Shown in pieces: positions 43,025-54,076 of a DNA stretch of 64,000 nt. Both the position numbers and the translations under genes were made by a program. Source of the DNA: Elymus sibiricus (Eukaryota > Streptophyta > Magnoliopsida > Poales > Poaceae); assembly GCA_039707655.1 (NCBI GenBank), contig CM077667.1, positions 416,807,409-416,871,408 on the forward strand, read 5' to 3'. The first letter of the stretch is position 1, and every line of letters starts with the position of its first letter. The notes beneath the pieces were generated by a model. It was not told where the DNA came from, did no database searches, and worked only from the letters and a program-made list of their open reading frames with translations.

Positions 43025-43325
43025 TTAGGAGGTTCCCAGGCAGGAGGCCTCGCCTCTTTCGATTCCGTTGTTATGTTTGTGCTAGCCTTCTTAAGGCAAA
43101 ACTTGTTTAACTTATGTCTGTACTCAGATATTATTTGCTTCCGCTGACTCGTGCTTGTCGAGCTTTGTATTCGAGCCCCCGAGGGCCCTGGCTTGTGATA
43201 TGAAGCTGTATGACTTTAATTTGTGTCTAGAGTTGTGTTGTGATATTAATTAGTGAGTCCCTAATCTTGGTCATACGCATTGCGTGTATGATTAGCGTAC
43301 GGTCGAAATTGGGGGCGTCACAAGT

Positions 43326-43337
43326 TGGTATCAGAGC
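43326..43337 (+). other. Primer binding site of G3
   Basis: TGGTATCAGAGC, complementary to initiator tRNA-Met, starts three bases after the LTR. A second copy follows the second LTR at 52234-52245. Confidence 0.9.
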
Positions 43338-44944
43338 CGACTGCCTGTAGGTAGCCCCCTTTCCAACTCCTTGGCCGAAGTTGAGTCTAGTCATTGAAAA
43401 ACTTTTACTAACATTGTTGTGTGGCTTACGGGCCCACTTCTCAATCGGGTGGTATTAGGATCTTTTATTCCTCGTCTATACTCTGGGTTCTGATCTCTCT
43501 CCTCTATCGGGTTAAAGAATTTATTAACTCTAACTCTAGGTTCTTCTAACTACTCCTCCCGGAGAGCCCCTCATTCCAGATGATGGCTTGATTCGTCAGA
43601 AGATTCAGATGATACTCTCCGATGTTCTCTCGAGAACTTGTGTTCATCGCTCTTGCACCTTCTACCATCAACCCCCCCCCCCTACACTTACCGGGGATTC
43701 GTTCGTCCCCAGTTGTTCTTGTCTTTCACAAAATTCTTCGAAATGCTATCCGGTCGTCCGAAGTCCTGAGCAGCCTATTGCTCTTGACTTTTCCCACCTG
43801 CTTACATGGTGGTTAATTCCATATGTCAAGCAATATCCATTAAAATCCTCTGTGATTTTCATTTGATTTTATTGATTCAACCTGTGTGTGGATGCACGCA
43901 GTCATCAGTTGTTTATCATAAATTATCCGTCCGGCTCAGACGTCTTTCCAAACATGGGTTGGTTCCCGACAAATCAACCTTGATTGATTGCCCATCTAAG
44001 TCCTTTCATCTTACTTACATTTGATCGGAACATCTGTTTCCGATACACCAATTGGGAAATCTTAATTCCTTTGGTTATTTAAGCATCAACTTATTTGGAT
44101 GTTCTATGATCCGATGCCTTACATTCCTTCTTCCTCTGATTGGGTACCGATACTCACATCAGGTCCTTTGTGGACCGCCAGACCCAGTGTTGGGTTATTA
44201 TCCGATAGCATCCTTCACATTCAAAATTCTTGTGATGTTCTTCCCCTGATACATGATGCCATTGGTAAGCTGTGTCTTCTCCCTCTGATAAGTTGTATCC
44301 TATGCTTTCGTCAGCCATGCTCTATTTGCAAGCATGTGTTAATTACTCTTGAAGCTTGTGGTATATGTTCCTAAGATGCCCCGATGGGTTGAACCTATGC
44401 CTTCCTTAATTCGTGTGAACCCGACAGTTTTCACGAGTCTTACTCTCCTAGTGTTTTGCTAGTTAAGCTTTCAAAACTACAACTTCATCAAAGGCGAGGT
44501 GTAAATGGAAGGTGATGCATTGATGAAGTGGGAGTCGACCTTGAACCGTGTGTTCATGCCCATGGAAACAATGTTGATCTTATCATAGAAGCTTCTCCTT
44601 TCAATAATCATTCATTGTATGATTTGATCTTGTATCTTTGATCTTGCCCTTTGCAATCGTGGTTCCGACCATGTTGTTCTACTTTGGTTTCATTCTCAGA
44701 CAAGTTAAAGTGTTTGTCTTCCACGGATCAATACACTAGTCTAACCTTTATTCTGATCTACCTCCGAGTTTTATCATTGGTATCTCGAGAATATCACGGA
44801 GCTATATAACTTTTTATGAGCTCCTCATCAACTATGATATTTCACTGATTCCAGTATCCTCGTGTTCTGAGTTGTTGGACAATCAAGGACACTGATATCT
44901 GAATCGAGTACGCATTGCGATTCAACAACTCTTAGTAATCTTCT
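43338..44944 (+). other. G3 leader where gag and protease should be
   Basis: 1.6 kb with only short ORFs and no capsid, zinc-knuckle or protease motif in any frame, so gag and protease are deleted or replaced. A run of 11 C occurs at about 43672-43682. The pol ORF opens directly after it with [14 protein letters not shown], probably not a natural protein start. Confidence 0.6.
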
Positions 44945-46147
44945 TTGATTATGAGTCGTACTCGATCATGTCATTCCAAGCTGTTAGATGCTGAAGCCCG
45001 GCTACATGCCTTGAATGCATTAAACGCGTCACCTCTTGAGGGGATTGAAAACATTCCAGTGGTCCGTGATTTTCAAGATGTCTTTCCAGAAGAACTTCCG
45101 GGGATACCCCCTGTAAGAGCTGTCGAGTTTGTCCTCGACTTAGTGCCAGGCACCACCCCTATTGCTAAGCGGCCATATAAGATGCCTCCACATGAAATCC
45201 TTGAACTGAAACAAGAAATCGACGATTCGCTCCGTCAAGGGTTCATTCGTCCAAGTTCATTTGCTTGGGGAGCACCTTCGCTCTTTATCAAGAAGAAAGA
45301 TGGTACGAATCGATTGGTCCAAGATTATCGCCCCATCAACCAGGCAACGATTCAAAACAAATATCCGCTTCCTCGGATCAACGATCTATATGATCAACTT
45401 GTTGGTTCATCAGTGTTTTCGAAACTCGACTTGAGGTTGGGTTACCATCAGATCCGGGTTCGTGAAGAGGATATTCCCAAGACTGCATTTGTTACTTGCT
45501 ATGGTTCATACGAGTACACCGTCATGTCCTTTGGCTTAACCAATGCTCCAGCAACCTTCTCTCGCCTGATGAACTATATATTCATGGATTACCTCGATAA
45601 TTTCGTCGTGGTTTATCTGGATGATATCCTGGTTTACTCCAAGAATAAAGAAGAGCATGCTGAACATCTTCGTCTTATACTGGAGAGGCTTTGAGAACAT
45701 CAACTTTATGCAAAGTATTCAAAGTGTGAGTTCTGGATGGACGAAGTAACCTACCTCGGTCATGTGATCTCCAAGGATGGTATTGCGGTCAACCCTGAAC
45801 GAGTTCAGGCTATTCTTGACTGGACTCCCCCGAAGAATGTCAAGCAAGTCAGAAGTTTTCTCGGACTCGCCAGCTATTGCCGTCGATTCGTCGAGAACTT
45901 CTCCAAGATTGCAAAACCCTTAACCAATTTGCTTCAAAAAGCTGTTAAATATGAGTGGACAGAAAAATGTCAGGAGAGCGTCCAGACACTTACGGACAAA
46001 CTGACGTCTACCCCAGTGCTTGCTCCTCCGGATACTCGTAAGGACTTCGTCATCTACTGTGATGCTTCACGTCAAGGCATGGGCTATGTCCTAATGCAAG
46101 AGCGCAGAGTGGTTGCTTATGCATCTCGTCAATTTGCGTCCTCATGA
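44945..46147 (+). pseudogene. G3 reverse transcriptase and start of RNase H, with a stop
   Basis: RT begins near [20 protein letters not shown] and shows [67 protein letters not shown] and the intact catalytic [17 protein letters not shown] at 45692-45694 interrupts after HLRLILERL. The same frame continues with [38 protein letters not shown] and the RNase H start [18 protein letters not shown] (Asp). Near 46127 an extra T shifts the frame and leads to TGA 46145-46147. The RT catalytic residues are intact, but no full product is possible. Confidence 0.88.
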
Positions 46148-46601
46148 AGAGAACTACCCAGTTCATGACCTTGAACTTGCTGCAGTAATTGATGCACTGA
46201 AAGAATGGCGGCAATACCTTGTTGGTAATCGTTGCGAGATCTACACCGATCACCAAAGTCTGAAGTACTTGTTTACTCAGCCAGATCTGAATCTCCGCCA
46301 ACAAAGATGGATGGAGCGCATAACAGATTACAACGTGGGTATTTCTTATACACCAGGCAAGGCTAATGTAATGGTTGATGCTTTGAGCCGCAAGTCTTAC
46401 TGCAACCACCTTCAGGTTCACAAGGTTCACCCCCTCCTTCAAAAGGAATTCCGCAAGTTGAACCTCCATATTGTTCCTCAGGGTTATCTCACTCCCCCTC
46501 CTGAAGGGTCCTACAAAATGAACCTCCACGTTGTTTCCCAGGGTTCTCTCAATACCCTGGTTGCTAAACCAGATCTTGTGGACGTCATCAAGTGGATCTA
46601 G
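46128..46601 (+). pseudogene. G3 RNase H, C-terminal part
   Basis: After the frameshift the frame reads [20 protein letters not shown] (catalytic Glu), CEIYTDHQSLKYLFTQPDLN (Asp) and TPGKANVMVDALSRKSYCN, the usual Gypsy RNase H end. It then passes a short linker to a TAG at 46599-46601. The same frame continues as integrase. Confidence 0.85.
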
Positions 46602-47615
46602 AAGTGTGACAATGAAGTCGAGAGGATTAAATTCGATCTCGCAGAAGGAAAGCCCTCATCCTTCACTATTGCTGAGGATGGCACTTTGTACTTCAAGGGC
46701 CGCCTAGTGGTACCGAGTAAGGAGGAAAACAATGATTTGACTCAGGAGGTCATGAAGGAAGCACATGACACTCCGCTGTCTATTCATCCTGGTAGTACCA
46801 AGATGTACCAAGACATTCGTCAAAGATTCTGGTGGTCTAACATGAAGCAAGACATTGCTCGCTATGTTGCTGAATGTGATGTTTGCCGTCGTATCAAAGC
46901 AGAACATCAAAAGCCTGCTGGAACTCTACAACCTATTACGGTTCCTGAATGGAAATGGGACCATGTTGAAATGGACTTCGTCACTGGTTTTCCCAGATCG
47001 CACAAAGGTAATGATGCTATTCTTGTCGTCATTGGCCGACTGTCCAAAGTTGCACATTTTCTGGCTGTCAAGGAAACTATTACTGCTAGTCAGCTAGCAG
47101 ATCTTTACATGTCCAGAGTTGTTTCACTCCACGGTATTCCACTGGTGATTAGTTCGGACCGTGGCAGTTTATTCACTTCAAGATTCTGGGCAAGTTTCCA
47201 GGAAGCTATGGGAACTCGTTTGTCATTCGGCACCGCTTTTCACCCTCAATCCCAGGGACAAGTTGAAAGAGTCAACCAGATCCTCGAAGACATGCTTCGA
47301 GCTTGTGTCATCTCTTTCGACAAGAAATGGGAGGAATCTCTCCCGTATGCTGAGTTCTCCTACAACAATAGCTATCAAGCTAGTCTGAAGATGGCTCCTT
47401 TTGAATTGTTATATGGACGTAAGTGTCGAACTCCTCTGAATTGGTCAGAAACTGGGGAACGTACGCTTATCGGTCCGGATATTATTCAACATGCCGAAGA
47501 TCAAGTCCGCATTATTCATGCAAATCTGAAGGCTGCTCAGTCTCGTCAGAAGAGTCAGTATGACCGTCATCACAAGGATATGGTCTATCAACCTGGCGAG
47601 AAGGCTTATCTTTGA
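46602..47615 (+). pseudogene. G3 integrase
   Basis: In frame after the TAG: a zinc-binding HHCC module (AHDTPLSIHPGSTKMYQDI...YVAECDVCRRIK) and a catalytic core with Asp in VEMDFVTGFPRS, Asp in VISSDRGSLFTS and Glu in HPQSQGQVERVNQILEDML. The family segment MAPFELLYGRKCRTPLNW and the C-terminal QSRQKSQYDRHHKDMVYQPG follow. A TGA at 47613-47615 ends it directly before VTPMRG, where the protein should continue. The DDE residues are intact. Confidence 0.88.
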
Positions 47616-48020
47616 GTCACGCCAATGAGAGGTACACACCGTTTTGGGATCAAGGGCAAGCTGGCTCCGCGGTATATTGGTCCTTTCACTGTTCTCGAAA
47701 GGCGTGGTAAAGTGGCATATCAACTGGATTTGCCGCCAAACCTTTCTCAGGTTCACGATGTGTTCCATGTGTCACAACTTCATCGCTGTTTCAAGGATCC
47801 TATCCGAGCAGTGGATCATGATATGCTTGAACTGCAACAAGACCTTTCTTACAAAGAGCAACCAGTCCGCATTCTGGATGAAACTGAACGTCGAACTCGT
47901 CAGAAGGTTACCAAGTTCTTCAAAGTGCAGTGGGAAAATCATTCTGAAGATGAAGCCACTTGGGAACGCGAAGATCATCTTCGTGCAGAATACCCCAGGA
48001 TCTTACCTTCTACTTCTTAA
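47616..48020 (+). pseudogene. G3 integrase tail with chromodomain
   Basis: The frame continues after the TGA. GKLAPRYIGPFTVLERRGKV and LSQVHDVFHVSQLHRCFKD form the GPF/Y-type module. A chromodomain follows (ILDETERRTRQKVTKFFKVQ, WENHSEDEATWEREDHLRAE), ending at TAA 48018-48020. Integrase chromodomains define chromoviruses and are thought to direct insertion to heterochromatin. This form, with an aromatic residue missing from the first position, is typical of the Tekay/Del group. Confidence 0.85.
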
Positions 48021-48041
48021 TTCTCGGGACAAGAATTCTTT

Positions 48042-48056
48042 TTAGTAGGGGAGAAT
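48042..48056 (+). other. Polypurine tract of G3
   Basis: TAGTAGGGGAGAATT is directly followed by the second LTR (TGTGACACCC). Confidence 0.75.
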
Positions 48057-50213
48057 TGTGACACCCTGGATTTTGGCTACAGTGATCATTGTAATTAAGC
48101 ACAGTGATGACCATGATCAGTGCCTAATCATTTTGCTAAATAGAATATGATCAAGTTGAAAATCATATCTCATTTCAAAATCCACTTTAAAAGGGCATTG
48201 AATTTTATTGTGATAAAATAAGTTTGCAAACAGCAAAGGAAAAATGTTGCACACTTGTGATAAATCACAAAACAAATGGTGTAAAGTAAAACAACATCAC
48301 CTTGATGTTGGTGTGGCCCCCACCTTCAATTTCAGCACCATTTTGCATTTTAAGGTGCTCTTAAAGTTATTTGGATAAATCAAACATTTTCCAAAAATGC
48401 CCAAGGTGTATGTGACCATGTAGAATATTGTAATATATTTATTGGACCATGTCACACATTTTTGCTGAAAAGAATTATTGCAAGAAAATAAATGAGACTG
48501 AAAATAAAAACAGAAAACAAATCAGAAAAGAATAAAAAGAAAAGGCCCCCCTGCCCTGGGCCTTAGGCCACAGTGGCAGGCCCAGGCCGGCCCAGCGCCC
48601 CCCCTCTGTCGTCCCCAACCTCGCTACAGGAGGTGGCGACCGGGGCGCGCACGCGACCGGGCGCGTCCCCGCCGGACCAGCTCACCGGCGATGGCCCGGT
48701 GGGTATAAGGCCGCCCCCGTGCCCCCTCTAGCAAACCCTAGCCCCCAGATCCCCCCTCGCTCTCTCCTCGCGCCGCCGCTCTCCTCCCTCACCCGCATCC
48801 GAGCGTCGCCGTCGCCATGGCCGCCGGCTAGCCACGGCCCCTGACCTCCATTCGCATCACCACCTCGCCCAGGAACTCCGCCGTCGACCGGCGCATCCAT
48901 CCCGACCACAAGCACGAGCCCGGAGCCCCTGCATCGTCCCCGCGCCGTCGTCTTCCTCCTCGGGCGCCCGGAGCTCCGCCGCCTCGATTCGCTCCGGCAG
49001 GCCCTCCCCGAGCCCGCTAAGCTCACCTGCAGGACCGCTGTGAGGCCCCGTTCCTTTCCCTCCCTTTCCCCCGTCGGATTCGAGCCCGCCGCTTAAGATT
49101 GCACTGGTGCCGAAGCTCGCCGCCGCTTGCGCTCGTCGCCGGCGGCCGTTCAGCGACCATTTGGTCATGTGACCGAGTCCATTCGCCTCCTGCACACGCG
49201 TAGAGCCTGTCCCGCGGTAGTATTGCCCCTTTTGATCGCTGTATGCACGTGCCCGTGCTGGCCCGAACGCAGCCGCCGCCACGGCTCGTCGCCGGCGCCC
49301 CTACCGACCACCCCCGGTGCCGCTGATGGCACAGATCAACGTGCGCGAGAACCAGCTGCTCGTAGGTAGTCGCGGCGCACGAAATGGTGGCCGGAGCACC
49401 ATTTCCGACCCCCACCGCCGTCCCTGGCGCTCGCCGGAGTTGCTCCGGCGACGGACGCCGGCCGTCGCCGCCGTGGCTGGACCGGGGCCACCCGCAGGGC
49501 CACTGACCTGCGGGCCCCGAGTCCCTGGTTGACCTGTTGACCAGGTCAACCGTGCTGACTGGGCTCGGCCAGTCAATGACAGGTGGGGCCCGAACCCCCC
49601 CTGTGTATGACATGTGGGCCCAGCCCCCTTTTTAATTAATTAAGTTAGTTTAATTATTTCTGTTAATTAGTTTAACCTAATTAGGCACTGACAGATGGGG
49701 CCCACCCCTTTAACTAACCTGTTTAGTTTAATTTAATTTCTGTTTAGCCCACTGTCTATGACAGGTGGGGCCCAGCTGTCAGGTTTGACCTGAGACAGCT
49801 GGGTTGACGGCTGATGTCAGCATGACATCATGCTGACGTCATAAATGCATTTATTGAATTAAGTTTAATTCAGAAAATTAATAAAACTTTAAAAATTAAT
49901 ATAAAATAATCCGTAACTCGGATGAAAATAATTTATACATGAAAGTTGATCAGAAAAATCCCACGAATCCGAATACGCTGTCCGTTCATCTGTCACATGC
50001 TCCTAGCATGATGAACATGGCCATTTTTGCGTTAGGATCATCTGTCCGGTAGTAGCCCGAGACCCAGAAAATATCGTCAGATATTATTCTGACCCGTCTG
50101 CGACATGTAACACTGCGTTAGTGCATGCCTAGCCCTGCATATTGCCATGTCATGCATCGTGTTGCATCTGTGCTTTATATTTATTGTTTCTTCCCCCCTC
50201 TTCTCTCCGGTAG

Positions 50214-50285
50214 ACCCCGAGACTGACGGTGCTGCCGGGTACGACTACACCGTTGACGATTAGCCTTTTGCCGCAGAGCAGCAAG
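50214..50285 (+). other. Coding-like block 1 in the second G3 LTR
   Basis: Identical to 41306-41377, including the in-frame TAG and the bordering AG and GCAAG signals, while flanking LTR sequence has changed. Conservation of a 72-nt block is suggestive, but the sample is small. Confidence 0.4.
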
Positions 50286-51837
50286 GCAAGCATCCCCCCT
50301 TGATCATTCTGATATCGCCCATTTCTTTCCCTCTCACTCTTGCATTAGATTTTGCTACTGTATTAGCTAGCTCCTATTTCTGATGCATAGCCTGCTTTTG
50401 ATAAACTGCTACCATACCTGCAATCATATCAACTGCTTAGTATAGGTTGATCAATGAATCCCCAGTGACCCCTTAGTCCCAGTTGCCCCTGCTTCTTCAT
50501 CGACGACCCGACGACTCGAAGACTCGGTCAACCGACCAACGAGCCAGGCCCCTCACATCACCGCACACCCCTTAGTTGTACGACTCTGCAGAGCTACTAT
50601 CAAGTACCGAGGGTGACATCTCGTGAAGTACTCATGATGCAAACTCTGTAGGGCAGCTAGTCGGTCGTGGTTATCGAGGGTGATTCCTCCTTCACCACTC
50701 CCGATGATGACTCTGTCGTGCAACCCCTCAAGTGTGGGACCCTCGAGGGTGATTCCTCTAAGTCCACCTTGACGGTTTCATCGAGCGGGCCCCTTTGAGG
50801 GTGATTCCTCAGGTTCCGTCTTGATGTTTTTTACACACAGTTACTATGACCTGGTTACAGAAACATGTTGGTGATGGGTCAGCCCTGAGGGGTACCCACG
50901 GTTTGATGATGATGAGGCGTGGACGTGCAGGAGAGGCCCTTGCCACACATCCTCGAGACGGGGCGACGGGACCACACTTCATGGGTCGCGCTTTCCCCGC
51001 ATTAATAAAATGCTAATGGGTTGGGTATTTGATCTGAGTTGGGTCGTTGGCCTTTTTACGCAGCAAACCATCGCGTGGGAGAAGTTATGGGTACTCAGCG
51101 TCGTTGTATCAGCCGAAGCTCTTCGAACGTCAGCAATGGAGCGGCGCGCGCCCGAGTGGCCTGGACGGTGCAACTCTTGGACTAGAGTGTACTAGGGCTG
51201 ACCTCGGCCGCCCACGCATCGTGCAGGAGCGCAGAGGGCAAGTGGGCCCACGACCCCTTTGTGCTTAGGATTTAGACCGGCGGGCTGGCCTCTTCGTTGA
51301 GCCTAGGTGGGGCGACGACGTGCTGATATCCTGAGGCCGGGCATGACCCAGGAAATTGTGTCCAGCCAGAGGTGATCAGGCGTGTTGGAAATGCGGTGCA
51401 CCCCTGCAGGGAAGAATTTATCTATTCGAATAGCCGTGTCCACGGTAACAGGACGACTTGGAGTTGTACCTTGACCTTCTACAACTATAATTGAGACTTT
51501 AATTTGAAATGAATGTGGCTCCGAGATTGCTTCCTCGCAGGGAGTCGAGGAAGAATCTCTGGGTGGGGTTACTTAATAATATTGCTACAATAATATGACT
51601 ATATATGAGATACCAGTCTACTCTGTTCTAATGCTGCAAGATGCTGAAGATGCTAGTCTTCGACAGGACTAGGCCTTCCCCTCATTCTTGCTTTCTGCAG
51701 TCAGTCCAGATATAACCCCATTCCTTGATACTGATGCATACTTTGCATAGTTCTGATGTCAGTCTTGCGAGTACTTTGGATGAGTACTCACCGCTGCTTT
51801 GCTTTCTCTTTCCCCCTCGATACGATTCTGCGTTCAG

Positions 51838-51932
51838 ACGACGGAGCCCAGGAGATGGAGTACGCCGGAGACGACTACTACACCACCGCAGGAGCCTACT
51901 ACTATGTGGAGTGTGCCGATGCTCAGGAGTAG
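51838..51932 (+). other. Coding-like block 2 in the second G3 LTR
   Basis: Same frame and TAG stop as 42930-43024, reading (D)DGAQEMEYAGDDYYTTAGAY.... Three non-synonymous and a few silent differences are seen, with no indel. Confidence 0.45.
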
Positions 51933-52230
51933 TTAGGAGGTTCCCAGGCAGGAGGCCTTGCCTCTTTCGATTCCGTTGTTATGTTTGTGCTAGCCTTCTT
52001 AAGGCAAAACTTGTTTAACTTATGTCTGTACTCAGATATTATTTGCTTCCGCTGACTCGTGCTTGTCGAGCTTTGTATTCGAGCCCTCGAGGCCCCTGGC
52101 TTGTGATATGAAGCTGTATGACTTTAATTTGTGTCTAGAGTTGTGTTGTGATATTAATTAGTGAGTCCCTAATCTTGGTCGTACGCATTGCGTGTATGAT
52201 TAGCATACGGTCGAAATTGGGGGCGTCACA

Positions 52231-52669
52231 AGTTGGTATCAGAGCCGACTGCCTGTAGGTAGCCCCCTTTCCAACTCCTTGGCCGAAGTTGAGTCTAGTC
52301 ATTGAAAAACTTTTACTAACATTGTTGTGTGGCTTACGGGCCCACTTCTCAATCGGGTGGTATTAGGATCTTTTATTCCTCATCTATACTCTGGGTTCTA
52401 ATCTCTCTCCTCTTTCGGGTTAAAGATTTTATTAACTCTAACTCTAGGTTCTCGTAACTACTCCTCCCGGAGAGCCCCTCATTCCAGATGATGGCTTGAT
52501 TCGTCAGAAGATTCAGATGATACTCTCCGATGTTCTCTCGAGAACTTGTGTTCATCGCTCTTGCACCTTCTACCATCAACCCCCCCTATGCTTACCGGGG
52601 ATTCGTTCGTCCCCGGTTGTTCTTGTCTTTCACAAAATTCTTCGAAACGCTATCCGGTCTTTCGAAATC
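52231..52669 (+). mobile_element. Truncated second copy of the G3 5' internal region
   Basis: This starts with the primer site (52234-52245) and follows 43323-43760 closely (GACTGCCTGTAGGTAGCCCC, GATGGCTTGATTCGTCAGAA). It then breaks within TATCCGGTCTTTCGAAATC, after which G2 sequence resumes (TTTGCAATAAGTATACGAG). The C run is 7 long here against 11 in the first copy. Confidence 0.9.
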
Positions 52670-54076
52670 TTTGCAATAAGTATACGAGTTCTGTATGACT
52701 AATGTGAAACCATGGACATACGCAATCTCACCTTCTCATATTTGCTAGCCTCTTCGGTACCGTGCATAGCCCATTCTCACCTCAAGGATCGTTGCAACTT
52801 TCACCGGTGCATCCAAACCCCGTGACATGATACGCTCTGTTGCACATAAGCCTCATTATATCTTCCTCAAAATAGACACCATACCTACCTATCATGCATT
52901 TCCATAGCCATTCCAATATATATTGCCATGCAAATTCCATCGTCACTTCACATGACTAGTTCGTTCATCATCATATTGCTTTGCATGATCATATAGAGCT
53001 GACATAGTATTTGTGGCAAATCCACCATTCATCATATTTTTGATACGTGTCACGCTAGATCATTGCACATCTTGGTACACTGTCAGAGGCATTCATATAG
53101 AGTCATATCTTCATATTAGTTCTCCATATCGAGTTGTAAGTAAATAAAAGTGTGATGATCATCATTATTAGAGCATTGTCCTAGTGAGGAAAGGATGATG
53201 GAGACTATAATTCCCCCACAAGTTGGGATGAGACTCCGGACAAAAAATAAAGATGGGGGAGGCCAAATGAGCCCACCGTTCAAAAAAATGATGAGAGAAA
53301 ACGAGAGAAGGGACTTTGCTACTATCTTTTACCACACTTGTGCCTCAAATTGGCACTATGCTCCTCATGTCAAGAGTCTCATGATATGTCATTTTAATAT
53401 GCTAGTGGGAATTACCTATTCATTATTAAAAACTTGGCTTGTATATTCCTATGACGGGCTTCCTCAAATGCGTGAGGTCTTCATGAGCAAGCAAGTTGGA
53501 TGCACGCCCCACTTAGCTTCATTTGAGCTTTCATACACTTATAGCTCTAGTGCATCATTTGCATGGCAATCCCTACTCCTTGCATTGACATCTATCGATG
53601 GGCATCTCCATAGCCCGTTGGTATGCCTAGTTGATGTGAGACTATCTTCTCCACTTTTTGCCCCTTTGCTATCTACCACCATATTCTATTCCACCTAAAT
53701 GCTATGTCCAATGGCTCACGCTCATGTATTACATGAAGAATAAAAAGTTGATGCATATTGAAAAAGTACGATCCAATTGCCTGACTTCGACACCGTGGTG
53801 CTTAACATTTGTATTAATGTGGTGAAGATGGAGCCATGCCTTGCTAATATAATAAGATGATTGGGGGGTCAACATTCCTTAAGGATCGTATACTTTGAAA
53901 GATTGATTATTTTGTTTTTTACACTTTAAATATTGCTATGTTAATATTTGTTGATTCATCATTTCTCAATGAGCATACATGCATAAGATTACATAATGGA
54001 TAGCATGTCACATCAAAAATTCTATTTTTATCATTTACTTACTCGAGGACAAGCATGAACTAAGCTTGGGGATGCT
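52670..54076 (+). other. G2 3' region, resumed after G3
   Basis: It is mostly non-coding. A 167-codon ORF at 53195-53698 (MMETIIPPQVGMRLRTKNKD, later SKQVGCTPHLASFELSYTYS) has no recognised domain and may be open by chance. The region ends in AGCTTGGGGATGCT, the polypurine tract before the 3' LTR, after ACTCGAGGACAAGC, a phrase common before such LTRs. Confidence 0.6.

Larger units (their letters stand above)
39156..43322 (+). repeat. First LTR of G3
   Basis: 4,167 bp. It has a TATA-like GGGTATAAGG at about 39804-39813, a very GC-rich leader (about 39650-40620) where both strands are open by composition, the two coding-like blocks 41306-41377 and 42930-43024, and the end GGGGGCGTCACA. Compared with the second LTR it lacks a short CCGGAGTTGCTCC-containing segment (present near 49435) and has scattered substitutions. 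Confidence 0.9.
48057..52230 (+). repeat. Second LTR of G3
   Basis: 4,174 bp, TGTGACACCC to GGGGGCGTCACA. TATA-like GGGTATAAGG is at about 48701-48710, and coding-like blocks at 50214-50285 and 51838-51932. It differs from the first LTR by scattered substitutions and a few small indels. Confidence 0.9.
39156..52669 (+). mobile_element. G3: chromodomain Gypsy element (Tekay/Del-like), tandem arrangement
   Basis: LTR (39156-43322), internal region (43323-48056), LTR (48057-52230), then a second copy of the first 440 bp of the internal region (52231-52669). LTRs start TGTGACACCCTGG and end GGGGGCGTCACA. Internal coding: RT, RNase H, integrase and a C-terminal chromodomain; gag and protease are missing. 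The piece after the second LTR shows that a neighbouring copy once followed and was cut off, so no target duplication is present. A run of 13 G precedes the first LTR. Confidence 0.85.

Noticed and set aside
43588..44374. Short ORFs in the G3 leader as a gag gene
   Set aside because: No capsid or zinc-knuckle signature is present and the frames are short and overlapping; gag appears to be missing.
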